Source: Psychromonas ingrahamii 37 (GTDB taxonomy: Bacteria; Pseudomonadota; Gammaproteobacteria; Enterobacterales; Psychromonadaceae). Taken from it: a DNA stretch of 64,000 nucleotides. This document shows, piece after piece, positions 45,969 through 58,917 of this stretch. Within the stretch, counting starts at the first letter, position 1, and each line of letters begins with the position of its first letter. The stretch covers positions 3,348,001 through 3,412,000 of the forward strand of contig NC_008709.1 of NCBI RefSeq assembly GCF_000015285.1, written 5' to 3'. The translations under genes were made by a program, and so were the position numbers. A model generated the notes under the pieces. That model saw nothing but the letters and a program-made list of their open reading frames with translations. It ran no database searches and had not been told where the DNA came from.

Positions 45969-46898
45969 TTACACAATATTGTTCTTAATTAAATAGTCAA
46001 GCCCACCAGTTACCGCAGCAACCTGCGCATTGATACAATATGCCCCAGTAACATGAGGGCTATCGGGGTAAACCTCTGTTGTTGTGCAGTAGAGTGCGTC
46101 AGTAAAACCATTGCACAGCCCTAATTTTTTAGTGTCATAATGAATAACACCATCTTGGCTAACAGACTCTCCAATAATTTTACCATTTGCATCAGCAGGG
46201 GCAATATGAGTCACTTTTTTAACCGATTCAATAATAGCACGTTGAAAATCATGCTTAGGGTTATTCGAATCTGCAACCAGATAAAAACCGTCGGGAATAT
46301 CCGTAAGTTCTTGTTCAACACCATCTCTGGCAGTTAAAGCAGGTCTAAACTCAGTATTATCGGTATCCGTGGTTTCATGTAAATCAATATGTGTCATAAA
46401 ATTTAGATCGTGTTTTTTAACATATTCCATCAATTGAGATGCCTCTAGCGAGGGGCTTGATTGATAAAATGATCTATTTGGATCTGTCGCATTCGCATTC
46501 CAACGGTTAATCGTTTCATACCCCCACGGACTAATGCAGGGGGCGACAGCAATATTGAATTTTTCAGCATACTTTAGGCCATGTTTCTCAATAAAACTTA
46601 GTGCCCCATGGACTCCACTGGTTTCATAACCATGAACACCACCCGTTATCAAAATTGAAGGTTTATTATTATCCCAATCGCGGGTTGTCACAATATAAAG
46701 CGGGTAGTGATAGGGCGGATAACAAAGTTCGCCATATTGCTCAACCGTAAAATCTTCCGCTAAAGCGGCGATCTTTTTGAGTACATCATTTTGATACGAA
46801 CGTTTAATTGTCTGTTTTTTTAACCAGGCCAATTTCTCTTTCGCTTGCCATTTTTTGGGGCTTGGCTTTACTAAATCAGTTTGTTGTTGTTCTTTCAT
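45969..46898 (-). CDS. M14-family zinc carboxypeptidase
   Basis: 309 residues, no obvious signal peptide. Zinc motif GGVHGYETSG (HxxE) at residue ~88 and the second zinc His in HIDLHETTDTDN, with substrate-binding NANATDPNRSF, are intact; the catalytic Glu probably lies in CTTTEVYPD. Related proteins are succinylglutamate desuccinylase/aspartoacylase-like or murein-tripeptide type carboxypeptidases. Substrate not readable. ATG 46898; monocistronic. Upstream lies a MITE. Confidence 0.87.
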   Translation of the reverse strand: MKEQQQTDLVKPSPKKWQAKEKLAWLKKQTIKRSYQNDVLKKIAALAEDFTVEQYGELCYPPYHYPLYIVTTRDWDNNKPSILITGGVHGYETSGVHGALSFIEKHGLKYAEKFNIAVAPCISPWGYETINRWNANATDPNRSFYQSSPSLEASQLMEYVKKHDLNFMTHIDLHETTDTDNTEFRPALTARDGVEQELTDIPDGFYLVADSNNPKHDFQRAIIESVKKVTHIAPADANGKIIGESVSQDGVIHYDTKKLGLCNGFTDALYCTTTEVYPDSPHVTGAYCINAQVAAVTGGLDYLIKNNIV

Positions 46899-46972
46899 TA
46901 TATGCCTTACCGATGCTCGGAATTAGTTTATAAAATACGTAGATCTATACTATGTAGATAAGAACGATTGTA

Positions 46973-47170
46973 ATAACAAATCCATTAATTTTCTGTTCAT
47001 TTATGCTGGTTAAAACACATGCTAGCTAGACATAAAACTATGTTTTAGTCTTTGCTATTGATTTTATAATTAGAACAACTAGTTACTGCAATCAATGCAT
47101 TGCTTTCATGCATTGCTTTCATGCATTTTTCCAGCGCCTAAACAGATCACTTAATTAGTGGAATTGGTAT
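46973..47170 (-). mobile_element. MITE, second copy of the 10727 type
   Basis: 198 bp, no open frame. Reverse complement matches the element at 10727-10887 over nearly all its length, with a ~25-bp insert. Left end ATAACAAATCCATTAA (one change from the family end) and right end TTAATTAGTGGAATTGGTAT. A 13-bp block (TGCATTGCTTTCA) is tandemly duplicated at 47098-47123. It lies in the 1-kb gap between the M14 gene start and the distal end of the rRNA operon. Confidence 0.85.
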
Positions 47171-47228
47171 AAGACAATATAATTATTTGAAATTACCTGC
47201 AACTCAATGTGCAAATAAATCTTTATTG

Positions 47229-47890
47229 CCTAGCTTGGCAATGGGACAGGACTCTCAGAGCTCGTCAGCTCGCAAACCATCGCTGCTGCGATACTAGCCC
47301 TCCAGCATGTTTTTTCCTTTTCCCACGTTCGAGTTGATCATCGTCCAAGCGCTTAAACGAAAAAATCCCTGCTGACGTTAGTCAACAGGGATTTTTCTGA
47401 ATTTAATTGCCAAGCTTGTGCGGAATACTGGCGATGGAACGGGACTCGCAAAGCTCGTCCGCTCATAACCCAGGCTGTCGCCTGATTCTACAGGGCACGC
47501 AGAGCTTAGCCCGCTCATGACACATTGCTCGCGCAATACTCGCCACTACTCTCACATGGATTGAATGCCACTGTGTCGCTGCTCTTTATATCCCATGTTC
47601 GAGTTGGTCATCGCGTCAAAGCCCTAATAACGAAAAAATTCCAACGCTTCTTTCGAAGGACAGGGATTTATCTGGATTTAATTGCCAAGCTTGTGCGAAA
47701 GACTAGCGATGGAACAGGACTCGCAGAGCTCGTCCGCTCATAAACCTTGGCTGGCGCCAAATTCGCCCTACTGTCACATGGCTTGAATGCCACTCCGTGG
47801 CTGCTCTTTATTTCCCATGTTCGAGTTGGTCATCGTCTCAAGCGCTTAAACGAAAAAATCCCTGCTGACGTTAGTCAACAGGGATTTATC
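47229..47890 (-). repeat. Decayed tandem units downstream of 5S rRNA
   Basis: Three degenerate direct-repeat units in ~660 bp. Each holds TTGCCAAGCTTGTGCG-like sequence, a GGACTCGC(A)(A/G)AGCTCGTC block, CCCATGTTCGAGTTGGTCATCG and a terminator. The stretches at ~47540-47632 and ~47762-47851 contain, on the minus strand, CCATGTGA(G/C)AGTAG, the 3' end of 5S rRNA, preceded by GTGGCATTCAA, which aligns with the adjacent 5S part. A 49-bp identical stretch links 47346-47394 and 47839-47887. These look like pseudo-5S copies left by rRNA-operon duplication. Confidence 0.7.
47856..47887 (-). terminator. Terminator of the rRNA operon
   Basis: AAATCCCTGTTGAC and GTCAGCAGGGATTT (minus strand) form a 14-bp stem with one G-T pair and TAAC loop, followed by TTTCG. 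It is 14 bp downstream of 5S. An identical copy lies at 47363-47394, and a diverged copy near 47635-47668. Confidence 0.88.
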
Positions 47891-47900
47891 GTTTATTAGG

Positions 47901-48019
47901 CGCTTGGCGATGACCTACTCTCACATGGGGAGACCCCACACTACCATCGGCGCAATTGCGTTTCACTGCTGAGTTCGGAATGGGATCAGGTGGTACCACA
48001 ATGCTATGGTCGCCAAGCA
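47901..48019 (-). rRNA. rrf: 5S ribosomal RNA
   Basis: About 119 nt. On the minus strand it starts TGCTTGGCGACCATAGC, contains the conserved CCGAACTCAG and ends CCATGTGAGAGTAGG, with closing complementary ends (GCTTGGCGA/TCGCCAAGC). Confidence 0.97.
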
Positions 48020-48321
48020 AAAACTTTTTAAAGCTTAGGCTTTTTTTAGCTTTAAATTGTTTTGGCCGGTAGGAGATTAACGTCTTTTTGTTAATCTTCC
48101 GTAAGGCAACAATCTAAAGTCTTTATAAAAAGTTAATTAGAAAAGCCGATTTTATTGTTGTTTTTATCAAGCAATCGTAAATATTTGTAAAATATGTTTC
48201 GCAAGCATATTTTTTCTTGGTTACTGTTGTTTCAACGCTTAGCTCAATCAGAGTGAATGTTAATAACATTCACTGACCAACTATACGTCTACTGCAACTC
48301 AACACGTCTTAGGTGTTGTAT
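48020..48321 (-). other. 23S-5S spacer
   Basis: 302 bp with no tRNA gene. It contains a 23-bp palindrome (AGTGAATGTTA...TAACATTCACT at 48252-48274) and the downstream half of the 23S processing stem (48309-48328). Confidence 0.6.

Positions 48322-48328
<7 letters not shown>
48309..48328 (-). other. 23S processing stem, 3' arm
   Basis: TTAGGTGTTGTATGGTTAAG is the exact reverse complement of 51205-51224. The two arms flank and include the ends of 23S rRNA and form the long-range RNase III processing stem. Confidence 0.85.
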
Positions 48329-51204
<2,876 letters not shown>

Positions 51205-51211
<7 letters not shown>

Positions 51212-51224
51212 ATACAACACCTAA
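51205..51224 (-). other. 23S processing stem, 5' arm
   Basis: CTTAACCATACAACACCTAA pairs perfectly over 20 bp with the sequence at 48309-48328, closing the precursor 23S loop. Confidence 0.85.
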
Positions 51225-51841
51225 AAAGTGTCACGTTCCAGGCATAAAAATTGATTATTAATCAATTTTTACATTCTTTTTACGCAATCATTTAGATTTT
51301 GTATTTATTTGAGTTTCCAAGACGCTTGCGATTTCTCATATTTTACAATACAAAAAACAACATTCGTTTTTCGTGCACCTAAGAATAATTGAATTAACAA
51401 TCACTCAATAGATACGTACATTATCCAAAGTATCAGTTTGAATAATATTTATTTTTGCTTGATTACAATTATTAAAATAAATCTTAATAATTGAGAACAA
51501 TTTCGTTTAATTTATCACACCAATCAACACCTGAGTGCCATTGTTTTTGTGTGATAAAAAGAACTTTTATCAGCTTTCCTAATTGTTAAAGAGCAGTGTT
51601 AAAAAAACACTTATTAATTATTCTTTATAAAGAACAGTTAATAAGTGTATTTGCTATTACGCTTTATCATTCTAATCAAACAATCTGTGTGAACACTCAA
51701 TCATTATTTGCGTAGCAAACAGTGATGCCGAAAGGTGAATTTGCAGAGCAAAATCGCCGAAAGGCTTGTACTGCAGAGCACTTGCAAGCAAGTCTCTAAT
51801 GTGTCAATCCGCAAGCGAATTAACTGATGTGTCTCTTTACG
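51212..51841 (-). other. 16S-23S spacer without tRNA genes
   Basis: 630 bp. I searched both strands for tRNA-Ile, -Ala and -Glu features (GGTTCGAATC T-arm, CCA end) and found none. It holds a boxA-like GCTCTTTAACAATT (minus strand, 51581-51594) used for antitermination into 23S. The part near 16S (51718-51840) has short repeated GCCGAAAGG motifs. Confidence 0.75.
51581..51594 (-). promoter_or_regulatory. boxA antitermination site in the spacer
   Basis: Minus strand GCTCTTTAACAATT matches the rrn boxA consensus TGCTCTTTAACA. It precedes 23S rRNA. Confidence 0.8.
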
Positions 51842-53387
<1,546 letters not shown>

Positions 53388-53644
53388 AAGTTTAATTTGC
53401 AGCTTACGCTGCGACTCAATATAACTGACTAAAACTAATTACTATTATCTCAACACCTAAGTATAAAAACTTCAGTATAAAAATAATGAATAACTTATTA
53501 TTCTGAATAAATAAATTTATTCGTGTGTCACTTTTATTGATGAGTAAGCTATTTACGAAGTAAAAAGTTACTGCCTTTACAAGAAAGGACTTTGATTTTT
53601 TGAAATCACATCAACAATAAGTGTCCACACAGATTGTTTGATTA

Positions 53645-53658
53645 AATTGTTAAAGAGC
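53645..53658 (-). promoter_or_regulatory. boxA in the 16S leader
   Basis: Minus strand GCTCTTTAACAATT, identical to the boxA in the spacer. It lies ~260 nt upstream of mature 16S. Confidence 0.85.
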
Positions 53659-53812
53659 GTGCCTTTCGGCGAGGTGCGTATATTACGCTACCTGTAAACG
53701 ATGTCAATGATTAATTTATGTTTCTAATCAACGTGATACGTTATTAGAAGCTTAATCTCTTTCGTTCTTAGTAACCGGACTGACTTGCGTCTTTCCCGTT
53801 TCCGTGGGGCGC

Positions 53813-53840
53813 ATTATAGGGATTTAAAGTACATTGGCAA
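53813..53840 (-). promoter_or_regulatory. rRNA operon promoter
   Basis: Minus strand TTGCCA, 16 bp spacer, TATAAT, then a GC-rich discriminator (GCGCCCC), the classic stringent rrn P1 layout. A/T-rich DNA upstream (53841-53900) may act as an UP element. I see only one promoter. It is ~430 bp upstream of 16S. Confidence 0.85.
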
Positions 53841-54214
53841 GGGCTTTAATGACTATTCTTTCAATAAAATGCGCGAACGATTATTTAACATACAATGTGT
53901 TTTAAAAGTAAACTATTTCAATAGAAGATGGCATCTTTTTTAATTTAAGAGGCTCTTTTCTACCCGACTATTCGCTCCACCAGCCTAAAAATGGTTTATA
54001 TAAATCTATCTCTCTCCCTGCAACTTATATTCTATGTTAATAGTTAGGCAGTGATAATAGATAAGCGCAATAGTTACTTTACTTAAATTGATTTATGAAC
54101 GGATTAATTAGTTTTACAGATTGTTACAACTAATGCCTTTATTAAAAGCTAATAACTGTAGCAATTTGGCTAATATTTAATAAAATGCTCTCGGTAAAAT
54201 CAGATTAGCTGAGC

Positions 54215-54373
54215 ATGAAAATTATACCAACACTCAAGCATTTTGAAAAAATGCCCTATGATGTCATTCTCTATTCTAGTATCCATTCAGATAAAATACT
54301 GCGCTCAAAAGTGCTTGGCAGTGATCAGAAAGAATTGGACAGTGATGACTTACTTGGTTATCAACCTTATTAA
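54215..54373 (+). CDS. Doubtful small ORF
   Basis: 52 codons (MKIIPTLKHFEKMPYDVILY... to GYQPY). The ATG lacks a clear ribosome site. I know no family match. Residue composition looks protein-like (balanced charges, acidic end), so it may be a fragment of a former gene. Confidence 0.25.
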   Translation: MKIIPTLKHFEKMPYDVILYSSIHSDKILRSKVLGSDQKELDSDDLLGYQPY

Positions 54374-54541
54374 TATTTTTTAAATACCATAACGTCGCGG
54401 ATTTAAGCACTTACAATCCTTTATCATAATTCTCTCTACCCTGCATGACGCTAAATCAACCCTTGCTTAAAGCTCAATTGGTTATTATTATTCCCTTCCC
54501 CATGTAACACTTATTTACGTTATAAGGTCGGACATACAATA

Positions 54542-54629
54542 ATACCAAACGCATCAAATAAGTGATCAGCCTTGCTAGTGTTAATTTTTCCTACGCGATG
54601 CAAGATCACATCTTTAATACATTTGATAT
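54542..54629 (+). mobile_element. Short, internally deleted MITE
   Basis: 88 bp. Both 26-bp ends match the element at 44875-45107 (left ATACCAAACGCATCAAATAAG, right CACATCTTTAATACATTTGATAT), and the joined middle (CTTGCTAGTGTTAATTTTTCCTACGCGATG) matches that element's right half, so ~145 bp are deleted. It ends 46 bp before the thioesterase start. Confidence 0.85.
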
Positions 54630-54675
54630 AACTATTATTTTTAAGAATTGATTAAAAAATTCAGAGGATAAGTGA

Positions 54676-55152
54676 ATGAAAAAGCCCCAAAGAGACATCA
54701 CCCTACGTTTTTTAGCTGAACCTCAAGATGTTAATTTTGGTGGAAAGGTACATGGTGGAGCAGTAATGAGATGGATCGATTTAGCGGCATATGCTTGTGC
54801 CGCGGGCTGGAGCGGTCATTATTGTGTTACTGCCTATGCTGGCGGGATCAGATTTGTCACACCTATTCATGTCGGTAGCCTGGTTGAGGTGGAGGCGAAA
54901 GTGATTTATACGGGAAAATCCTCGATGCATATTGCCCTTGAAGTAAATGCTTGTGATCCAAAATCGTTAAACAGACGTTTGACGACACATTGCATCGTCA
55001 TTATGGTGGCGGTCGATGCACATAGCCATCCGATTTATGTTCCAGCATGGGTGCCGGAAAGCGAAGAGGATATACAACAGAATGAAACTGCCCGTAAACT
55101 GATGGAAATGCGTAAAAAAATTGGTGAAGAAATGCAAATATTTGTTGAATAA
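54676..55152 (+). CDS. Acyl-CoA thioesterase (hotdog fold)
   Basis: 158 residues. The hotdog block VNFGGKVHGGAVMRWIDLAAYACA carries the catalytic Asp; GGIRFVTPIHVGSLVEVEAKV follows. It hydrolyses acyl-CoAs; the YciA/ACOT-like subgroup fits, but chain preference is unknown. ATG 54676 has AGAGGAT 8 nt upstream. Monocistronic. A short MITE lies just upstream and a long palindrome downstream. Confidence 0.9.
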   Translation: MKKPQRDITLRFLAEPQDVNFGGKVHGGAVMRWIDLAAYACAAGWSGHYCVTAYAGGIRFVTPIHVGSLVEVEAKVIYTGKSSMHIALEVNACDPKSLNRRLTTHCIVIMVAVDAHSHPIYVPAWVPESEEDIQQNETARKLMEMRKKIGEEMQIFVE

Positions 55153-55202
55153 CAAAATCTTTATCAACTTCACAATTAATTGTACATATTATGAAGTTTG
55201 AT

Positions 55203-55242
55203 ATTTCCATCACCAAAATAGTCCTATTTTGGTGATGGAAAT
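55203..55242. terminator. Perfect 18-bp hairpin after the thioesterase gene
   Basis: ATTTCCATCACCAAAATA and its exact complement TATTTTGGTGATGGAAAT surround a 4-nt loop (GTCC). No T run follows, so it may be a terminator, an RNA-stability element or a symmetric protein site. Confidence 0.65.
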
Positions 55243-55615
55243 CATCTCAATTTAGATTAATTTATCAGAAAAAAATTACCCACCCGTTAAATTATCTTTA
55301 TAAAATCACGCTAACAAATACTTTTCCCGGTGAGCAGTATTTTATTTATTTATTAACATCACGGCTAGATGACATGTTTTCTGATCAACTGCAGGGTGAT
55401 TAATACGAAAAAGGTAAACAGCCTAGCTTAAATAAATACGTTGTTTTTAATCTTAATAGCCTGAATCGAAAGTTTTTATCTCATTAATTTTTCCTATGCG
55501 ATTTTTTGTCTATTTTATTAAGCGAAAAGTATAAATAATTAACACGGAAATTTTTTATAGATCTTCCCGGTCTATTGAAAACTACAATTTATTTTTAACC
55601 TCAGGAAAATGATCA
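55243..55615. other. Intergenic region upstream of the TVP38-flavoprotein operon
   Basis: 373 bp of AT-rich DNA. Promoter of the long operon should be here. I see no gene and no recognised regulatory motif. Confidence 0.4.
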
Positions 55616-57757
55616 ATGGACAGAAAAAAAATAATTATTGCCATCTTAGCGTGCATCGCACTGTGGTTCGTTTTTGAGTTTAATCATCTGCTAACGCTGG
55701 AAAATGCCAAAATTTATCAAGCGCAACTGAACGGTTATATCAATGACAACTTCCTGCTCGCCAGTGTGCTTTATTTTATCTTATACACTGTTAGTACTGC
55801 TCTTTCAGTTCCCGGTGCCATTATTTTCACTCTGCTCGGTGCTGCATTATTTGGCTTTTGGTGGAGTCTTTTATTCGTTTCATTTGCGAGCAGCATAGGG
55901 GCTACCTTAGCTTTTCTCTTTAGCCGTTATATGCTGCAGGATTGGGTACAAAGACGATTTGGCGGAAAGCTCAAAGCGATAAATCGAGGAATAGAAAAAG
56001 ATGGTAGCCTTTACCTGCTAACACTGAGACTGATTCCCATTTTCCCTTTTTTTATGATCAACTTACTGATGGGTTTAACCACCCTATCGGCAAAAAAATA
56101 TTATTTATTTAGTCAACTCGGTATGTTACCCGCCACTGCAGTTTTCCTCAATGCAGGTACACAGCTTGCCGATATCAACTCATTAGCCGGCTTACTCTCA
56201 CCTTCTGTTTTATTGTCTCTTGCGGCATTAGGATTAATGCCCCTTATAAGCAAATTTATTATCAATAGTATTAAGCAAAATAAAGTTTATCGAGGCTGGC
56301 AGAAACCCAAATCTTTCGATCAAAATATGGTCGTGATTGGGGCGGGTTCAGGTGGACTGGTAACGGCTTACATTGCAGCCGCAGTAAAAGCCAAAGTGAC
56401 ATTAATTGAAAAACATAAGATGGGAGGTGATTGTTTAAATACGGGCTGTGTTCCATCCAAGGCATTAATTAGAACGGCTCATAATATTAAAGAGATATTA
56501 AATGCTCAGCAGTTTGGCGTGGACGCACAAATAAACAGTATTGATTTTAAAAAAGTGATGACCCGCGTACAAAATGTGATCAAAAAAATCGAGCCACATG
56601 ACTCAAGCGAACGTTATTCAGACTTGGGTGTGACTTGCCTGCAGGGTGAAGCAAAAATCATTTCCCCTTGGCAGGTTGAATTAAACGGTAACGTTATCAC
56701 TACTCAGAATATTGTTATCGCAACGGGGGCGAAACCTTTTATACCGCCGATTCCCGGTTTAGATAAGGTAAGTTACGTGACTTCCGATACAATTTGGTCA
56801 TTACCCGAGTTACCTAAAAAGCTATTAGTGCTTGGCGGAGGCCCTATCGGCTGTGAATTAGCCCAGTGCTTTAACCTCCTTGGCAGTGAGGTGACTATTG
56901 TTGAGCGCTTACCACAATTACTAATACGAGAAGATCAAGATGCAGCAGATCTGGTCAGCAAGCAATTAATGAAAGAAGGTGTTGAAATATTAGTTAATCA
57001 TAACGTGACCGGTTTTTCCCGTGATGAAAATACCCAGTCAGTGGCATTAGAGTTTCAACAGCAGACTGTTTTGAAAGAATTTGATGTAGTGCTTGTCGCG
57101 ATTGGCCGAAAAGCAAATGTAGGCGGCTTTGGCTTAGAAGAGTTGGGTATTGAATTGACCGAGACAAAAACCATTGCAGTTAATGACTACTTACAAACAA
57201 AATACGCAAATATATATGCCGTTGGCGATGTTGCAGGGCCTTTTCAATTAACCCATGCAGCGGCGCACCAGGCTTGGTATGCCGCTGTAAACGGATTATT
57301 CGGTCGCTTTAAAAAATTCAAAACCGATTATTCGGTGATGCCCGCGGCAGTCTACACCTATCCTGAAGTTGCGCGGGTTGGACTTAATGAAAAAGAAGCT
57401 AAGCAGGCTGATATAAACTATGAAATCACACAATATGAATTAAATGATTTAGACAGGGCCATTACCGATGACCATGACCAGGGGTTTGTAAAGGTATTAA
57501 CCGCAACCGGCAGTGATAAAATTTTAGGGGCAACCATAGTCGGCTCGCATGCTGGCGACCTGCTTACAGAATTCACCCTGGCAATGCGTTACAAACTGGG
57601 TTTAAATAAGATTCTCGGCACCATCCACCCCTACCCCACCATGAGCGAAGCAAATAAAGCGACAGCCGGAATGTGGAAGAAAGACCATGCGCCGCAAACG
57701 CTGCTGCTGTGGGTCGAGAAATATTTTAATTGGACGCGTAAAAAGGATCTATCATGA
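55616..57757 (+). CDS. TVP38/TMEM64 (SNARE-associated/VTT) domain fused to mercuric-reductase-like flavoprotein
   Basis: 713 residues. Residues ~1-225 form a VTT/DedA-like membrane domain (LYTVSTALSVPGAIIFTLLGAALFG; TLRLIPIFPFFMINLLMGL). Residues ~235-710 are a class-I pyridine nucleotide-disulfide oxidoreductase: FAD site VVIGAGSGGLVTAYIAA, redox disulfide GGDCLNTGCVPSKAL, NAD(P) site LLVLGGGPIGCELAQ, FAD VGDVAG, and a dimerisation domain ending HPYPTMSEA. It lacks the mercury-binding C-terminal Cys pair, so the substrate is unknown. It is the first gene of the ynjBCDF-like operon. In E. coli the related ydjX/ydjZ (TVP38) genes precede ynjABCDEF. ATG 55616 has AGGAAAA upstream; it overlaps the next gene by 4 nt (ATGA). 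Confidence 0.93.
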   Translation: MDRKKIIIAILACIALWFVFEFNHLLTLENAKIYQAQLNGYINDNFLLASVLYFILYTVSTALSVPGAIIFTLLGAALFGFWWSLLFVSFASSIGATLAFLFSRYMLQDWVQRRFGGKLKAINRGIEKDGSLYLLTLRLIPIFPFFMINLLMGLTTLSAKKYYLFSQLGMLPATAVFLNAGTQLADINSLAGLLSPSVLLSLAALGLMPLISKFIINSIKQNKVYRGWQKPKSFDQNMVVIGAGSGGLVTAYIAAAVKAKVTLIEKHKMGGDCLNTGCVPSKALIRTAHNIKEILNAQQFGVDAQINSIDFKKVMTRVQNVIKKIEPHDSSERYSDLGVTCLQGEAKIISPWQVELNGNVITTQNIVIATGAKPFIPPIPGLDKVSYVTSDTIWSLPELPKKLLVLGGGPIGCELAQCFNLLGSEVTIVERLPQLLIREDQDAADLVSKQLMKEGVEILVNHNVTGFSRDENTQSVALEFQQQTVLKEFDVVLVAIGRKANVGGFGLEELGIELTETKTIAVNDYLQTKYANIYAVGDVAGPFQLTHAAAHQAWYAAVNGLFGRFKKFKTDYSVMPAAVYTYPEVARVGLNEKEAKQADINYEITQYELNDLDRAITDDHDQGFVKVLTATGSDKILGATIVGSHAGDLLTEFTLAMRYKLGLNKILGTIHPYPTMSEANKATAGMWKKDHAPQTLLLWVEKYFNWTRKKDLS

Positions 57758-58899
57758 AAAAATTAATCACTCTGTTCAGCCTGTTACTACTGACAACCTT
57801 TGCTCAGGCAGAAGATGTAAATTGGCAGAAGATTGAAGAAAAAGCTCAGAGTCAAACAGTTTATTTTTACGCTTGGGGTGGCAGTCAGGATATTAACAAC
57901 TATTTACGCTGGGCAGATAAACGCCTACAAGCAGAATACGGTGTCACCCTAAAACACGTAAAAGTCACCGATATCTCTGAAGCCATTACGCGTCTAGTAG
58001 CAGAAAAAAGCGCCAACAAAAATAGCAATGGCAGTATTGATATGGTTTGGATTAATGGCGAAAACTTTAAATCAATGAAGGACTTTAATCTATTAACCGA
58101 GCCCTTTGTAACCAATCTTCCTAACTGGCAATATGTTGATAAATCACTGCCCGTAGACAGTGATTTTGCAGAGCCGACACTAGGGTTAGAAGCCCCATGG
58201 GGCGTTGGGCAGCTGGTGTTTATTTATGACAAAAATAAAGTAGATAATCCACCGCAGAGCCATAGCGAAATGCTGGTATATGCAAAGAGCCATCCAAATA
58301 AACTCAGTTATCCCCGCCCGCCTTCATTTCATGGTACCAGTTTTCTTAAATCTGCATTGATCGAACTCAGTGAAAATCCTGACGCTTTGTATTCGCCCGT
58401 TGATGACACTACTTTTGCACAGATAACTGCACCCTTATGGTCATATTTAGAGGACTTTCATCAGGTTGCCTGGCGTCAAGGTAAACAGTTCCCGGCTAAC
58501 AGTGCGGAAACACTGCAATTACTTGATGATGGTGAATTAGACTTGGCTATCTCCTTTAATCCTAATGAAGTATTTAGTGCCCAGGCAAACGGTTTATTAA
58601 GAGATTCAACCACAGCTTATGCGCTTGCAGCCGGTGCACTGTCTAATATTCACTTCCTGTCAATTCCCTGGAATGCCGCTGCAAAAGAGGGTGCGCTAGT
58701 GGCGATTAATTTTCTGCTCAGCCCTGAAGCACAGCTAAAAAAAGCAGATATTTCGGTCTGGGGTGATCCGACTGTTTTACAATCATCAAAGGTCAGTAGT
58801 TCGAGCCAAAAAACAACTTTATTTAAATCCATTAGTGAGCCGCACCCCAGTTGGCAAATCGCCCTGGAAACTGAATGGCAAAAAAGATATGGTCATTAA
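57754..58899 (+). CDS. ynjB: ABC transporter substrate-binding protein, YnjB-like
   Basis: 381 residues with a Sec signal (MKKLITLFSLLLLTTFAQAE, cleavage after AQA). The mature part is a family-1-type binding protein: VYFYAWGGSQDINNYLRWAD, DMVWINGENFKSMKDFNLL, APWGVGQLVFIYDKNK and SYPRPPSFHGTSFLKSAL fit YnjB (thiamine-binding-protein-like, unknown ligand). The start ATG overlaps the stop of the TVP38-flavoprotein by 4 nt, so the two are translationally coupled. Ligand unknown; the E. coli homologue is likewise uncharacterised. Confidence 0.9.
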   Translation: MKKLITLFSLLLLTTFAQAEDVNWQKIEEKAQSQTVYFYAWGGSQDINNYLRWADKRLQAEYGVTLKHVKVTDISEAITRLVAEKSANKNSNGSIDMVWINGENFKSMKDFNLLTEPFVTNLPNWQYVDKSLPVDSDFAEPTLGLEAPWGVGQLVFIYDKNKVDNPPQSHSEMLVYAKSHPNKLSYPRPPSFHGTSFLKSALIELSENPDALYSPVDDTTFAQITAPLWSYLEDFHQVAWRQGKQFPANSAETLQLLDDGELDLAISFNPNEVFSAQANGLLRDSTTAYALAAGALSNIHFLSIPWNAAAKEGALVAINFLLSPEAQLKKADISVWGDPTVLQSSKVSSSSQKTTLFKSISEPHPSWQIALETEWQKRYGH

Positions 58900-58917
58900 A
58901 AATAGTTGCTGCTGGCG

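Larger units (their letters stand above)
53841..54675. other. Region between rrn promoter and thioesterase
   Basis: 835 bp. It contains the rrn upstream A/T-rich DNA, a doubtful 52-codon frame (54215-54373, listed) and a short MITE (54542-54629). Nothing else is recognised. Confidence 0.5.

Noticed and set aside
47525-47743. 72-codon frame in the 5S-distal repeats
   Set aside because: Lies entirely in decayed 5S/terminator repeats; no protein features.
51212-51841. Possible tRNA genes in the rRNA spacers
   Set aside because: No T-arm, acceptor pairing or CCA end found on either strand.
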